Shown: piece by piece, positions 13,701 through 22,214 of the stretch
How positions within the stretch are numbered: position 1 is the stretch's first letter
Layout of the letters: each line of letters opens with the position of its first letter
Assembly (NCBI RefSeq): GCF_030445035.2
Contig: NC_080680.1
Span: 94,617,157 to 94,681,156, forward strand
Direction: 5' to 3'
DNA length: 64,000 bases
From: Dasypus novemcinctus
Lineage: Eukaryota; Chordata; Mammalia; Cingulata; Dasypodidae
The notes under the pieces: generated by a model
Databases searched by the model: none
Seen by the model: the letters and a program-made list of their open reading frames with translations, nothing else
What the model was told of the DNA's origin: nothing
Translations under genes and position numbers: made by a program

Positions 13701-16700
13701 CTTCTCCTTACCAACCTCCTCCTCCGCAGCCGTATGGACCAGTTCCTCCAGTACCTTCTGGAATGTATGCTCCTGTGTATGACAGCAGGCGCATCTGGCG
13801 CCCACCCATGTACCAACGAGATGACATTATTAGAAGCAATTCTTTGCCTCCAATGGATGTGATGCACTCATCTGTCTATCAGACATCTTTGAGAGAAAGA
13901 TATAATTCATTAGATGGATATTATTCAGTGGCTTGTCAGCCACCAAGTGAGCCAAGGACAACTGTGCCTTTACCAAGGGTAAGTGATGATAGAAATAGGA
14001 ATGTTGTGTAGTGGTTAAGAGCACAATCTCTGGAGCAAATAACCCAGGTATATATATTCTGGCTCTTCTACTTACTAATTCTTTTTTTTTTTTTTTAATT
14101 TAAAATCTACCATTTATTTTTATTTTTTTTTTAAAGATTTATTTTTATTTATTTAATTCCCCTCCCCTCCCCCGGTTGTCTGTTTTCTGTGTGTTTTTGC
14201 TGCGTCTTGTTTCTTTGTCCGCTTCTGTTGTCGTCAGCGGCACGGGAAGTGTGGGCGGCGCCATTCCTCGGCAGGCTGCTCCCTCCTTCGCGCTGGGCGG
14301 CTCTCCTTATGGGTGCACTCCTTGCGCGTGGGGCTCCCCTACGCGGGGGACACCCTGCATGGCGCGGCACTCCTTGTGCGCATCAGCACTGCGCATGGGC
14401 CAGCTCCACACGGGTCAAGGAGGCCTGGGGCTTGAACCGCGGGCCTCCCATGTGGTAGACGGACGCCCTAACCACTGGGCCAAAGTCCGTTTCCGTCTAC
14501 TTACTAATTCTATGATTTAGGAAAGTTACTTGATATCTCTGTGCCTCAGTTTATTGATCTGTTTAATGTAAATAATAATTGTAACCAGCCTCTTAAGGCT
14601 GTGGTGAGGATTAAATCAGAAAAAAATCAAACCTCTTAGAACTGGACCTGATACATATTAATGCTCTGTAAATATTATATTTGGATAAGAAACTGATGGG
14701 AAGGTAGAAAGACATCTTCAAAATACAAGCAAAGGGCCTTTGTCCAGTATCCTCACGTATTTACAAATGACCTTCCTAAACCAGAAAAGTGAATGTTCCA
14801 ATTTTACTTTTAATATCAGTTGATAAAAAAATTAACTTTTTTTTTTAAGTGTATAGGGGATAGGCTAGAGTGACTTCCTTGCTGCTTTTTTTTTTTTTGT
14901 CCCAACAACGTAATAAATTGTTTTCATTATTTAAACTGAGGATAGTTAAATTTATTCACTGCTCCCTAGATGATAAAGATTGTTTCTTTTATCCCTCCTT
15001 AGGAACCTTGTGGTCATTTGAAGACCAGTTATGAAGAGCAGATAAGAAGAAAGCCAGAGCAGTGGGCACAGTACCACACTCAGAAAGCACCTCTTGTCTC
15101 TTCATCTCTTCCTGTGGCAACACAGTCACCAACACCGCCTTCTCCTCTGTTCAGTGTTGACTTTCGCACTGATGTAAGAAAGATTTTAATCACTTAATGT
15201 TACTGGGATAGGGTAAACAACTGTCTTCAGAACACTCTTTTAAACCAGGATTAGCTATGTTAGATATTTTTTAGTGGTTGGGTGTTCATTTGCATTTAGT
15301 TCAATAAACACTGAGTGTGTAAGCACTATGGCTTGCAGTTGTGAGACACTAAAGACCATTAAGACACAGTCCTTTTTCCACCAGGAATTCAAAATCATTC
15401 CAGCATTGTAGTTCTCATTATTTTTATGTTTATTAATAAGATTTCTATCTACCATTTATTGAGCACCTACTCGTGCCAGGTACCATACTAAGCATTTACA
15501 TAATGTTACTATTTTTTAATTCTCACAAAAACCTTAGGGGGCAGGTATTATCCCTATTTTACAGATGAAGAATTCTACTCAGAGAAGTTAAGTAATTTGC
15601 CCAAGCCTGTAAGTAGCAGAACTGGGATTTGAATCCTGGTCTCCCCGCGGCACTCCTTCCCTTCTTCAGAAGAGGTACAGAAATGCCTACTTTATTATTC
15701 ATGCTGCTTACATCTCTGTTAATTAATGTTCTTGGCATTACAAAACCAGTTTTTGTACCAGGATAATTTCTTTTTATCCTGGTGTTTACAGTACTGTTTT
15801 ATGTTATATTCAGAACATTACATTTTTTTTAGTAGTTTCCTCTGGTTTACTGCCCATTCCCCACCCAGAGGTTCTAATAAAATTTTAAAAATCTGTATAA
15901 TAAATGCCATGTACTTGTCATCTAGCTTCCATAATTATCAACTCATAGCCAGTCTTTTTTCATTTAAATAATCCTAGACATTACATTACTTCATCCATAA
16001 AAAGTTTCAATAAATAATTGGATCTTTAAACTAGATTCACTTCCATCTCATCAAACTTAGACTTCTTCAAAGCAGCAAAACACCTTGACAATAGTGTGAC
16101 ACTTGCCTGATAGGAAAATGTATTTTCAATTTTCATACTATGCTTTAGGAGATAACTATTTCCGAGATATAGATCTGCTCTTTTCTAGCGGAATGAATGG
16201 GGATAAGTTATTTTACCTTCTTGGTCTTAAGTTCCCTTATCTGTGTAATTAGTAACTAGATTTAATGATTTGTATTGTAGTCCCATAGTTATCTTTTCTC
16301 ACAGTACCTTTAAAATTTATCTTCTTTCTCTTCTGATACCAGAGCCATCTCTGAATTCTTATTGTACTTAATGTTACATGGTTTTTCAGCCATGTTCCCT
16401 AATATACACATATTATTATTTTCTCACAAAATTATGAATTCTTTTAGGATGGGAGCTGTGATGTGTATCTATGTGTGGTGTGCATGTATTTTTCTCTTCA
16501 TTTTTTCATGTTAGAAATGGTATGCTGTAAATACTTGATTGGTTTTGATAGTGTCAGTTAAGGGTTCCTTATGAATACTTAAAGGACAATGCAAAAAGAG
16601 AAGGCATGCTATTTGCTACTAATAAATACAAATAGTGTAAGTACTATTTGTTTTGCTTATGAGAGGTTTTTATTATTAGTTATTGAAAGTATAATTGTTC

Positions 16701-19700
16701 ACTATGAAATCTTATATATACTATATTGTTAACTACATTAGTTACAAGTTTATAAATTTAAGTTTCTTACTAATTGGCTATGCTTTTTTTCCTCCCCAAT
16801 CAGTTCTCTGAAAGTATGAGTGGTACAAAATATGAAGAAGATCATCTTTCCCATTATTCTCCCTGGTCTTGTGGCACCATAGGCTCCTGTATAAATGCCA
16901 TCGATTCAGAGCCCAAAGATGTAATTGCTAATTCAAATGCTGTTTTAATGGTATGATTTTGTGGGGGAGGGAATAATGCATGTTGACTCAAGTCTAAGAA
17001 TAATTGAATGCTTTCATCTGCATATTGTTACTGTATAACTCATCTGTAAGCAGCAGGGTTATGTTTGGGTAAGTCTGAAACTAAATATATTTAATACTTA
17101 AACTATTTGCATATAGTTCAGTGGTTTAAAATTAATGGATTATAATTGAGATCTAGAGCTAATATTAAATTCACCAGAAATTGTAATTATCTTTTATTTA
17201 ATAGCATGTATTGGGTATTACTAACTGGTATTACTAACTGAAGCAATTCCCAGTAGTCCTTTTATTTATTTATTTATTTATTTACTTTCTTATTTTTTAT
17301 TTTGGTTTATGCAGGACCTTGACAGTGGGGATGTTAAAAGAAGAGTGCATTTATTTGAAACTCAGAGAAGGGCAAAAGAAGAAGACCCAATAATTCCTTT
17401 TAGTGATGGACCTATCATCTCAAAATGGGGTGCAATTTCCAGATCGTCCCGTACAGGTTACCATACCACGGATCCTGTCCAAGCCACTGCTTCCCAAGGA
17501 AGTGCGACTAAGCCCATCAGTGTATCTGGTAATCCATTTAACCTAGCCTGATATGTTCTAGGCACTGCTTTTTCATCCTCCCCCTGTGAGGTATGAATTT
17601 TTCCCTCCATTTAACATCCACAGTACTCAGAGTTAAATGGCTTCACCAGGATCACATGGCTACTGTAATAAAATAATAGATGTTTTTTAAAAAGTATACA
17701 TTCAAAAAATAAAAATAAATAAAAACAGAAGTGACAACATAAAGAGTGAACCAGAATATGAACTGTGGACTATGGCTAATCATATAAGTATAATAATATT
17801 GTTCCATCATTTGTAACAAAGGTACCACACTAATGCAAAATGTTAATAGTACAAAGACTGTGTGAAGGGTGAGGTATATATGACCTGTTTACTTTCTGTA
17901 TGATATTTCTGTAAACCAACTGCTCTTTTTTTTTAAAAAAAAAGAAAAAATATACATTCACATATATATACTGGTGTGATTGTTTCTTTTTACATTTCTA
18001 TAGACTATGTCCCTTATGTCAATGCTGTTGATTCACGGTGGAGTTCATATGGAAATGAGGCCACGCCATCAGCACACTATATTGAACGGTAAAGATGTTT
18101 TTAATTCTTTACAATTCTCTTTTCTCAGACTTGTATATATCCTCAGAGTACAAATTCTAACCTCAGTTTTTCATGAATATACTTTGAGCTATGCAACAAA
18201 TTTCTGAAAAAATTTTAAGTGTACATTTGGTATATGACTGGAGATTTCAAGAATGATCTGTTACGGTGGCGGACTTGGCCCAGTGGTTAGGGCGTCCATC
18301 TACCACATGAGAGGTCCGTGGTTCAAACCCCGGGCCTCCTTGACCCGTGTGCAGCTGGCCCATGTGCAGTGCTGATGCACACAAGGAGTGCCCTGCCACA
18401 CAGGGGTGTCCCTGGCGTAGGGGAGCCCCATGGAAGAGAGCAGCCCAGCGCGAAAGAAAATGCAGCCTGCCCAGGAATGGTGCGACACACATGGAGAGCT
18501 GACACAACAAGATGATGCAACAAAAGACACACAGATTCCCCTGCCGCTGACAACAACAGAAGCGGACAAAGACGAAGACACAGCAAATAGACACAGAGAA
18601 CAGACAACCAGGGTGGGGGGTGGGGGAGCAGGGGAGAGAAATAAATAAATCTTTAAAAAAAAAAAGAATGATCTGTTACCTAAAATGTATAGTCTACTGC
18701 TTTAGTTGCTTCATTCGTTTCAATTTTACTACAATAAAAATATTTCTCTTTAAAGGGACAGATTCATTGTTACTGATTTATCTGGTCATAGAAAGCATTC
18801 CAGTACTGGAGACCTTATGAGCATTGAACTTCAGCAGGTAGGCTCTATGTCTCTCAGACTTAAATTTTTAAAAAGCAGAATTGCAGGGAAGTAGCTGTGG
18901 CTCAATCAGTTGGGCTCCCATCTACCATATTGGGCCCTGGGTTTTTGTCCCGGGGCCCCCTTGTGAAGGCAGCTTGCCTGCACACCACAGAGAGCTGCCT
19001 GGCATGCAAGCAACATAGAGAGCTGACTCAGCAATGTGACACAACGAAAAGGGAGACAAATTAAAAAAAAAACACAGAAGAGCACGCAGTGAATGGACAG
19101 AGAGAACAGACAACAAGCAAGTTGTAAGGGGGGGGAAGATAAATAAAAATAAGACAGAGCAGACAGCAAGCAAACCAATGGGGGGGGTTAAGAAAAATTG
19201 CAAGTGAAAGCTGTGGTTGAAAGCTGTTAATCTTCATTTCTTCCATAGGCCAAGAGTAACTCATTACTTCTTCAGAGGGAGGCCAATGCTCTGGCCATGC
19301 AACAAAAGTGGAATTCCCTGGATGAAGGCCGACACCTTACCTTAAATCTTCTAAGCAAGGAAATTGAATTGAGAAATGGAGAGGTAAAGAATTGAACCTC
19401 TCAGCTTCATGCTTAATGTATTTGTTAAATTTTCTGCTTCTGTACTTTGATTTATACAATAATAATACATTTATTGTACCTTTTCCTGATAGATAATTGT
19501 TTTGAAGACTTGAGTTAAAATAAAGTTGTGATCCCAGATTTCTTAAATAATTATTTAATTATATTGTTGGGATTCCATTTTAATTTAAACCAGAAACCCC
19601 AGTTTCCAGAGCTATAATATCAGTGTTGTTTTTTTTTTAAATTTACAGAGTGATTTTACAGAAGATACAGCAGATACTAAGCCTGATAGAGATATTGAGT

Positions 19701-20798
19701 TAGAGCTTTCAGCACTTGATACTGATGAACCTGATGGACAAGGTGAACAAATTGAAGTAAGTGCCACAATTAGATATTTAGGAGGTTTTGTTCCATTGGA
19801 AAATGAAGTATAAAATACTTGTAAACTGAAAGATTAAGAAATTTTATTTTCTTAGGAGATCCTGGACATACAACTTGGTATTACTTCTCAAAATGATCAG
19901 TTGCTGAATGGGACAGTAGTAGAAAATGGGCATCCAGTCCAGCAGCATCAAAAGGAATCACTAGAGCAGAAGAGGCAGAGTTTAGGTGAAGACCATGTGA
20001 TTCTGTGAGTGTTAGAAAATTCATAACCAGTGGGTAACAGATGTACCGTTGAGTTTCATTTTTGCCTTTACACTGTGAGGGGAATTTATATATTGGATTG
20101 TCCAAATCATTGCCTATTAACACTATTATACTATACTACTATATTGTATAGATATATTTAGTAGCCTGAAACTTGCTCTTTGTTGGGATGCAAGTAAGAC
20201 TTTGCACTCTAGCATCAGATTCTTCAGTCTGATAGCCAAACCTATAGACTACAAAATAGAAAATTAAAACCTAGGATGAAGATTTCTTTTTAGAAAATCA
20301 TGTTAAGATTTTTATGGCTTTAATATTGCCATTTTGTGTAATTGCTACAGAAAAGTAAGCCCTATTATAGGCTTAATCTTGAACTTCATGGTTTGTGTGG
20401 CCTTAAATTTACCAGTATTTCAGTTTCTTATTAAAACTTTTGGAAAATGTTACTTTTTTGGTGACCTGATTCAGTGAATAAAGATATGCATTTGCTTTGA
20501 GTTCTGAAATTTTGGTAAAATTGTTCATAAGCATTCAAATTTTCTCTATATGTTTTCACTGTGAAAGCTAATTTGTTTTCAATGTCATTTTTTCCCCCAC
20601 AGGGAGGAGCAAAAAACAATTCTGCCGGTAACTTCTTGCTTTAGCCAGCCACTCCCAGTGTCCATTAATAATGCAAATTGCCTCCCCATCACCACATCTG
20701 TCAGTGTTGGCAACCTGATTCTGAAAACTCATGTTATGTCTGAAGATAAAAGTGACTTTTTAAAACCTGTTGCAAATGGGAAGATGGTTAACAGCTGA
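1527..20798 (+). CDS. RC3H2: Roquin-2, 3' part of gene (16 coding exons)
   Basis: Roquin-2 is a cytoplasmic RNA-binding repressor that recognises stem-loops in mRNA 3' UTRs and recruits deadenylation and decay machinery. Coding exons read from the sequence: 1527-1727, 2211-2343, 2460-2578, 4244-4356, 7671-7979, 12652-12866, 13545-13978, 15003-15173, 16804-16950, 17315-17528, 18004-18088, 18756-18837, 19249-19383, 19649-19756, 19856-20004, 20603-20798. Every junction has AG/GT and the phases join without a stop, giving 936 codons plus TGA. Human Roquin-2 is about 1190 residues, so roughly 255 N-terminal residues (RING and the first half of ROQ) lie left of the window. Visible parts: C-terminal ROQ/HEPN region (first 150 residues), a C-x8-C-x5-C-x3-H zinc finger, a Ser/Thr-rich linker, a long Pro/Tyr-rich region, then an acidic, Gln-rich tail. 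The paralogue RC3H1 was considered, but the tail matches my memory of RC3H2 closely. Nothing suggests a pseudogene. Confidence 0.96.
2031..2119 (+). ncRNA. SNORD90: C/D-box snoRNA in RC3H2 intron
   Basis: Box C CTGATGA (2040-2046), D' CTGA (2064-2067), a weak C' TGATAC (2088-2093) and D CTGA (2108-2111). They are enclosed by a perfect 7 bp terminal stem, AAGTGTC (2031-2037) with GACACTT (2113-2119), which extends outward through TTTTC/GAAAA with one bulge. The size (about 85 nt) and position about 90 nt before an exon are typical of intron-encoded snoRNAs released after splicing. Human RC3H2 hosts SNORD90, so the name rests on location; the first base of box C is C rather than a purine. Guide regions would be the bases just before D' and D; I assign no target. 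Confidence 0.75.
2211..2343 (+). CDS. RC3H2: RC3H2 coding exon (ROQ/HEPN part)
   Basis: Acceptor tctgttag|CTTCAG, donor AATCCAG|gtatgt; 133 nt, phase 0 in, one base carried out. It encodes [20 protein letters not shown] followed by a leucine-rich helix ending in IDPNP. The C/D snoRNA sits about 90 nt upstream in the preceding intron. Confidence 0.95.
2460..2578 (+). CDS. RC3H2: RC3H2 coding exon (end of ROQ/HEPN region)
   Basis: Acceptor attttag|ATGCTG, donor CCTCAA|gtaagt; 119 nt. The joined GAT codon spans the junction. The preceding intron is only 116 nt. Encodes the helix containing [18 protein letters not shown]. Confidence 0.94.
2797..3196 (-). repeat. DAS-type tRNA SINE
   Basis: The minus-strand copy has the tRNA-like head at 3100-3196 and a poly(T) start at 2797. 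Target-site duplication tgcataatggttttg (2782-2796) versus tgcatactgttttg (3199-3212). Open frames on both strands here are repeat-derived. Confidence 0.85.
3390..3610 (-). repeat. MIR SINE
   Basis: Diverged MIR on the minus strand: gttaaagaggttaaataaca, then ggtcatacttgcagtaagtg and gtctgtggtctttccactcc in the expected order. Confidence 0.65.
3611..4243. other. RC3H2 intron, no recognised element
   Basis: AT-rich intronic sequence up to the zinc-finger exon; nothing recognised. Confidence 0.5.
4244..4356 (+). CDS. RC3H2: RC3H2 coding exon (CCCH zinc finger)
   Basis: Acceptor tttttgtag|CCTCAG, donor GAAAA|gtaagt; 113 nt. It holds the complete zinc finger: the cysteines and histidine of [19 protein letters not shown] plus AH are spaced C-x8-C-x5-C-x3-H, the spacing of RNA-binding CCCH fingers. 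Confidence 0.96.
4556..4656 (+). repeat. Intronic segment shared with RC3H2 3' UTR
   Basis: Contains ttcaagccctcttgcattag, then attctga and ttttccagaagtgattg; the same series recurs at about 20925-21028 in the 3' UTR with few changes. Identity of the element is unknown. Confidence 0.7.
4657..6010 (+). repeat. Ancient dispersed repeat split by an LTR
   Basis: Left part 4657-5063 contains gtgtctggaggatggcgaac, tgctgcaatggtctaggcaa and gtggtcagatttagaatata. The right part, from 5674, continues gtcaaagatgactccagggt and tgctgagatgggaaatgctt. This is a common placental-mammal interspersed repeat whose family name I cannot fix. Related 5' parts appear at 10330-10720 and 12128-12250. Confidence 0.5.
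5064..5673 (-). mobile_element. Solo LTR, ERVL-MaLR-like
   Basis: Shares ctcagccaaaggggtgctga, then atctgcaagggttc and, at the end, atatcaaactgccaca with the copy at 37973-38440. Read on the minus strand it resembles MaLR LTRs, whose reverse complement starts tattagtc. About 610 bp, no internal viral genes. Confidence 0.6.
6163..6353 (-). repeat. Short tRNA-derived SINE
   Basis: Poly(T)-rich left side, then gactgagtctgggacctccc, atgtggtaggcgagtgc and ttgagtcacatccatttccc: the head of the local tRNA SINE without the middle section. Confidence 0.65.
6354..7670. other. RC3H2 intron, no recognised element
   Basis: AT-rich, with a short TG repeat near 6780-6805 and a polypyrimidine tract before the exon at 7671. 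Open frames at 6398-6768 lack recognisable content. Confidence 0.5.
7671..7979 (+). CDS. RC3H2: RC3H2 coding exon (linker after zinc finger)
   Basis: Acceptor ttgaaacag|GTATCG, donor ACTGAAAA|gtaggt; 309 nt with two bases carried out. It starts YRLRNKKI and continues into a Ser/Thr/Asn-rich low-complexity stretch of no recognised fold. The tag just after the donor is intronic and not a stop, because the next exon supplies T to complete AAT. Confidence 0.94.
8085..8265 (+). repeat. MIR SINE
   Basis: MIR order: gagctctagtcctggctctg, then gctctgtgacattagaaagt and tttcctcaactgtaaactaa. Confidence 0.7.
8375..8640 (+). repeat. MIR SINE
   Basis: ggttaagaggggaaactttg, ctcactgcttcctagctgtt, tatgaggattaaatgggtta and acatagtaagcactcagtaa follow the MIR consensus from 5' to 3', ending in an ATT-rich run. 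Confidence 0.75.
8641..9414. other. RC3H2 intron, no recognised element
   Basis: AT-rich intron; no confident repeat or gene. Confidence 0.5.
9427..9852 (+). repeat. DAS-type tRNA SINE
   Basis: Head ggaagcggacttgggccaat, with an extra internal duplication around the B box (gttcaaaccctaaagttcaa near 9484), then the body and an aaataaataaatctttttttt tail region. Imperfect flanking repeat aaatgaacttttg / aaattagcttttg. Confidence 0.85.
9885..10290 (+). mobile_element. Old L1 3' end
   Basis: caatggaatattcagccata, catggatgagctttgaaaac and taagtgaaagaagccataaa are the C-terminal ORF2 and 3' UTR signature of older mammalian L1s; about 400 bp, 5'-truncated. Confidence 0.8.
10330..10720 (+). repeat. 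Ancient dispersed repeat
   Basis: cacctactatgtgccaaata, tagttggggagacagacatg, attatggaaggcttcttaga and cagatagaggaagcaacaca in the order of a common placental repeat; same group as 12128-12250. Confidence 0.55.
11050..11451 (+). repeat. DAS-type tRNA SINE
   Basis: Head ggaagtggacttggcccatt with B box ggttc-like gttcaaacccc; poly(A) end. Target-site duplication aaagagaaagtatgg / aaagaataagtatgg around 11035-11049 and 11452-11466. Confidence 0.85.
11525..11714 (+). repeat. Tandem duplication, 97 bp period
   Basis: Two diverged copies starting gatcctaaataaagttgtgt (11525) and gatcctcagtaaaattgtgt (11622); both continue with ttttagaataaaac, taaacctctgct and gacttaagggtag. Confidence 0.8.
11884..11990 (+). 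repeat. Short tRNA-derived SINE fragment
   Basis: tgagtacctgtttcccatgt, gaggtcctggattcaatccc: a tRNA-like head with B box ggattcaatcc, then an A-rich end. Diverged relative of the local SINEs. Confidence 0.55.
12128..12255 (+). repeat. Ancient dispersed repeat fragment
   Basis: atttactgagtacttactgt, gtgctggagatacagtagtt and ggtctttcctcagggaattt; same family as 10330-10720. Confidence 0.5.
12652..12866 (+). CDS. RC3H2: RC3H2 coding exon
   Basis: Acceptor tctccccag|TAAAGT, donor CAGACAG|gtaagt; 215 nt. Ser/Pro-rich start ([11 protein letters not shown]), then [12 protein letters not shown] and PQYPQT leading into the proline-rich region of the next exon. Confidence 0.94.
12867..13544. other. 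RC3H2 intron, no recognised element
   Basis: AT-rich intron. The region around 13070-13260 (agagtccacgaatgagctta, gaaagagttctttagcttct) reads like an old repeat that I cannot name. Confidence 0.4.
13545..13978 (+). CDS. RC3H2: RC3H2 coding exon (Pro/Tyr-rich region, largest exon)
   Basis: Acceptor ttttcaag|GATACT, donor CCAAGG|gtaagt; 434 nt. It encodes [11 protein letters not shown], then [19 protein letters not shown], a disordered proline-rich segment. An open frame extends upstream to 13433, but that part is intron. Confidence 0.95.
13995..14680 (+). repeat. MIR SINE split by a DAS-type SINE
   Basis: Left half 13995-14082 (gtagtggttaagagcacaat) and right half 14496-14680 (gatatctctgtgcctcagtt, ggctgtggtgaggattaaat) form one MIR. 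Confidence 0.85.
14083..14495 (-). repeat. DAS-type tRNA SINE inside MIR
   Basis: Minus-strand copy with poly(T) on the left and head ending gtccgtttccg. Perfect 16 bp duplication tctacttactaattct at 14067-14082 and 14496-14511. High CpG content suggests a young copy. Confidence 0.92.
15003..15173 (+). CDS. RC3H2: RC3H2 coding exon
   Basis: Acceptor cctccttag|GAACCT, donor ACTGAT|gtaaga; 57 codons, phase 0 at both ends. Encodes [19 protein letters not shown] and ends [11 protein letters not shown]. Confidence 0.94.
15435..15665 (-). repeat. MIR SINE
   Basis: cctattttacagatgaagaa, gagaagttaagtaatttgcc and agtagcagaactgggatttg are the MIR minus-strand signature. Confidence 0.75.
15666..16803. 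other. RC3H2 intron, unassigned repeat remnants
   Basis: AT-rich; parts (15830-16130) read like old L1 3' sequence, but I could not assign them. No gene. Confidence 0.4.
16804..16950 (+). CDS. RC3H2: RC3H2 coding exon
   Basis: Acceptor cccaatcag|TTCTCT, donor TTAATG|gtatga; 49 codons, phase 0 at both ends. Encodes [19 protein letters not shown] and the following [11 protein letters not shown] segment. Confidence 0.94.
17262..17287. repeat. (TTTA)n microsatellite in polypyrimidine region
   Basis: Six to seven ttta units 30-50 nt upstream of an RC3H2 acceptor; part of the AT-rich tract before the exon. Confidence 0.8.
17315..17528 (+). CDS. RC3H2: RC3H2 coding exon
   Basis: Acceptor tttatgcag|GACCTT, donor GTATCTG|gtaatc; 214 nt. 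Encodes [19 protein letters not shown] and the [18 protein letters not shown] segment. The acceptor follows an (ATTT)n run. Confidence 0.94.
17660..17950 (+). mobile_element. L1 3' UTR fragment
   Basis: aataatattgttccatcatt, aaaggtaccacactaatgca and gtatgatatttctgtaaacc match L1 3' ends; ends in poly(A). Flanking repeat agtatacattca / atatacattca near 17690 and 17948. Confidence 0.65.
18004..18088 (+). CDS. RC3H2: RC3H2 coding exon (85 nt)
   Basis: Acceptor ttctatag|ACTATG, donor GAACG|gtaaag. Encodes [19 protein letters not shown]; two bases in and two bases out of phase. Confidence 0.94.
18265..18663 (+). repeat. DAS-type tRNA SINE in RC3H2 intron
   Basis: Head ggcggacttggcccagtggt, consensus-like body and poly(A). 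Perfect 16 bp duplication aagaatgatctgttac at 18249-18264 and 18664-18679. It ends about 90 nt upstream of a coding exon. Confidence 0.92.
18756..18837 (+). CDS. RC3H2: RC3H2 coding exon (82 nt, between two SINEs)
   Basis: Acceptor tctttaaag|GGACAG, donor CAGCAG|gtaggc. Encodes [19 protein letters not shown] and ends MSIELQQ. Plus-oriented DAS-type SINEs end about 90 nt upstream and start about 50 nt downstream. Skipping this exon would shift the frame. Confidence 0.94.
18885..19197 (+). repeat. DAS-related tRNA SINE variant
   Basis: Head ggaagtagctgtggctcaat and ggccctgggtttttgtcccg, a shortened middle, two A-rich tails and a ggggggg tract. Flanked by aattgcagg / aattgcaag. Its end lies about 50 nt before the acceptor at 19248. 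Confidence 0.8.
19249..19383 (+). CDS. RC3H2: RC3H2 coding exon (Gln/Leu-rich helix)
   Basis: Acceptor cttccatag|GCCAAG, donor GGAGAG|gtaaag; 45 codons. Encodes [20 protein letters not shown] and the helical [16 protein letters not shown], likely coiled coil. A SINE ends only about 50 nt before the acceptor. Confidence 0.94.
19649..19756 (+). CDS. RC3H2: RC3H2 coding exon (acidic segment)
   Basis: Acceptor aatttacag|AGTGAT, donor ATTGAA|gtaagt; 36 codons rich in Asp/Glu ([18 protein letters not shown]). Using the second AG two bases later would break the frame, so the first is taken. Confidence 0.92.
19856..20004 (+). CDS. RC3H2: RC3H2 coding exon
   Basis: Acceptor tttcttag|GAGATC, donor GTGATTCT|gtgagt; 149 nt. 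Encodes [19 protein letters not shown] and a Gln/His/Lys-rich stretch. Preceded by a 99 nt intron. Confidence 0.94.
20603..20798 (+). CDS. RC3H2: RC3H2 last coding exon with stop
   Basis: Acceptor ccccacag|GGAGGA; the frame runs 65 codons to TGA at 20796-20798. The C-terminus ends [13 protein letters not shown], as in mammalian Roquin-2 to the best of my memory. The same exon continues into the long 3' UTR. Confidence 0.95.
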
Positions 20799-20924
20799 AA
20801 GAAGGTTCATCTTTCAAATTAGTGACCACACCATGGAAACATTTACACTAGCTTTTTATATATATAATATATATTATATAATGTATATTTTTTTTAAAAA
20901 AAAAAAGATATTACTGGGGGCATC

Positions 20925-21028
20925 CATTTCCTGTGGACTCTTTGATACTTCAAGCCCTCTTGCATTAGCATTCTGAAAAAAATAATAATTTACTAGGATA
21001 ACATGTTCACTTTCCAGAAGTGATTGGA
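20925..21028 (+). repeat. 3' UTR segment shared with RC3H2 intron
   Basis: Partner of 4556-4656: catttcctgtggactctttg, then cttcaagccctcttgcatta, attctga and ctttccagaagtgattgg in the same order and spacing. Confidence 0.7.
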
Positions 21029-22214
21029 ATTTGGACAACATTTAAATTAAGCTTCAAGCAGCTTTTTATGAGTTTGTAGCAATCCGGTGCAGTAACTGAG
21101 CCATTTCCTATTTTAAATGGCTTGTATAGAAAACTAACAACTCAGTTATTAAACTAGCAGGATCCTACAATGATACATCTAGTGAAAGTAGACTTAACTT
21201 ATTTATTTCTATTTTATGTTTCACTGAGGAAAAATTTCCATCTCATTCCAGCTGCTTTATTTATCTTCTGTCATGATAATTTGCATGGATTTAAAAAAAA
21301 TTTTTTTATTTTTTACTTTGAAGAGTGAAGCTAAGCATTCTTACAATAGAAATTTACAGGGTTATACACTAGCTTTCTTTACTGCATTTATATGTAGGAG
21401 TGTGGTGCAGTGCTTTTATCTGTAGCATTGAAATTTTTTTTAATTTTCCATTTTTCAAGAATAGTTTCTGCTTTATTACTATTAATATTTATACACAGGC
21501 TACTTGTTGAAGTAAGTAATTAAAAATATAACCAAGTGCCTAAGTCTTTCCGCTGGTGTACTAGATATTAAATTCTCCTAAGTTATGCAGAATCGTTTTT
21601 ACAATTTTGATAAATTATGCACTAATGTCATGGCAGTTTTTTAAAATGCAGATTTAAGCCTGTACATTATTGAATCTGATGACTTGGCAAAAGAATCAGG
21701 TGCTTTCAGCTTTCTTGAGAAAAACCCTGTATGTAGCGTTTGCACTGACTAACAAGATGGTATTGCTGGGTTTTTAATTTAAACTAATTAATTTGGATGT
21801 TCACTGCATTATCTTCGTTAAATATTGTTTATTGTTACTTCATGTTCAGGTTTCATTTTGCTTGTTTTCTTACTGTTCGTTTGATAAGAATATGAACCAT
21901 GTAATAATAGAACATTGGTAAACTTTATTCATACTTAAAAACATGAATAATTTCTGCCCTGCTAAAATGTGACTGAAAATTGTTTTGACTTTGACATCTG
22001 AAAGTATGCAGTATGTTCATGCATCAACCAGTCATGCCCAAGATTTTTGGAAGGTATTCTATTGAAGCCTACATTTCAGTCAACATTTTGAAAACCAAAG
22101 CTGGGCACTTCTTACTTCTTCCTAGTGATCTTACCTACAGTTTGTCTCTTTGTTTTTCTCCTGTTTCTTTAAGATTAGTTTGACTTTTATTATTGTTGTT
22201 ATTATTTTTTAATT

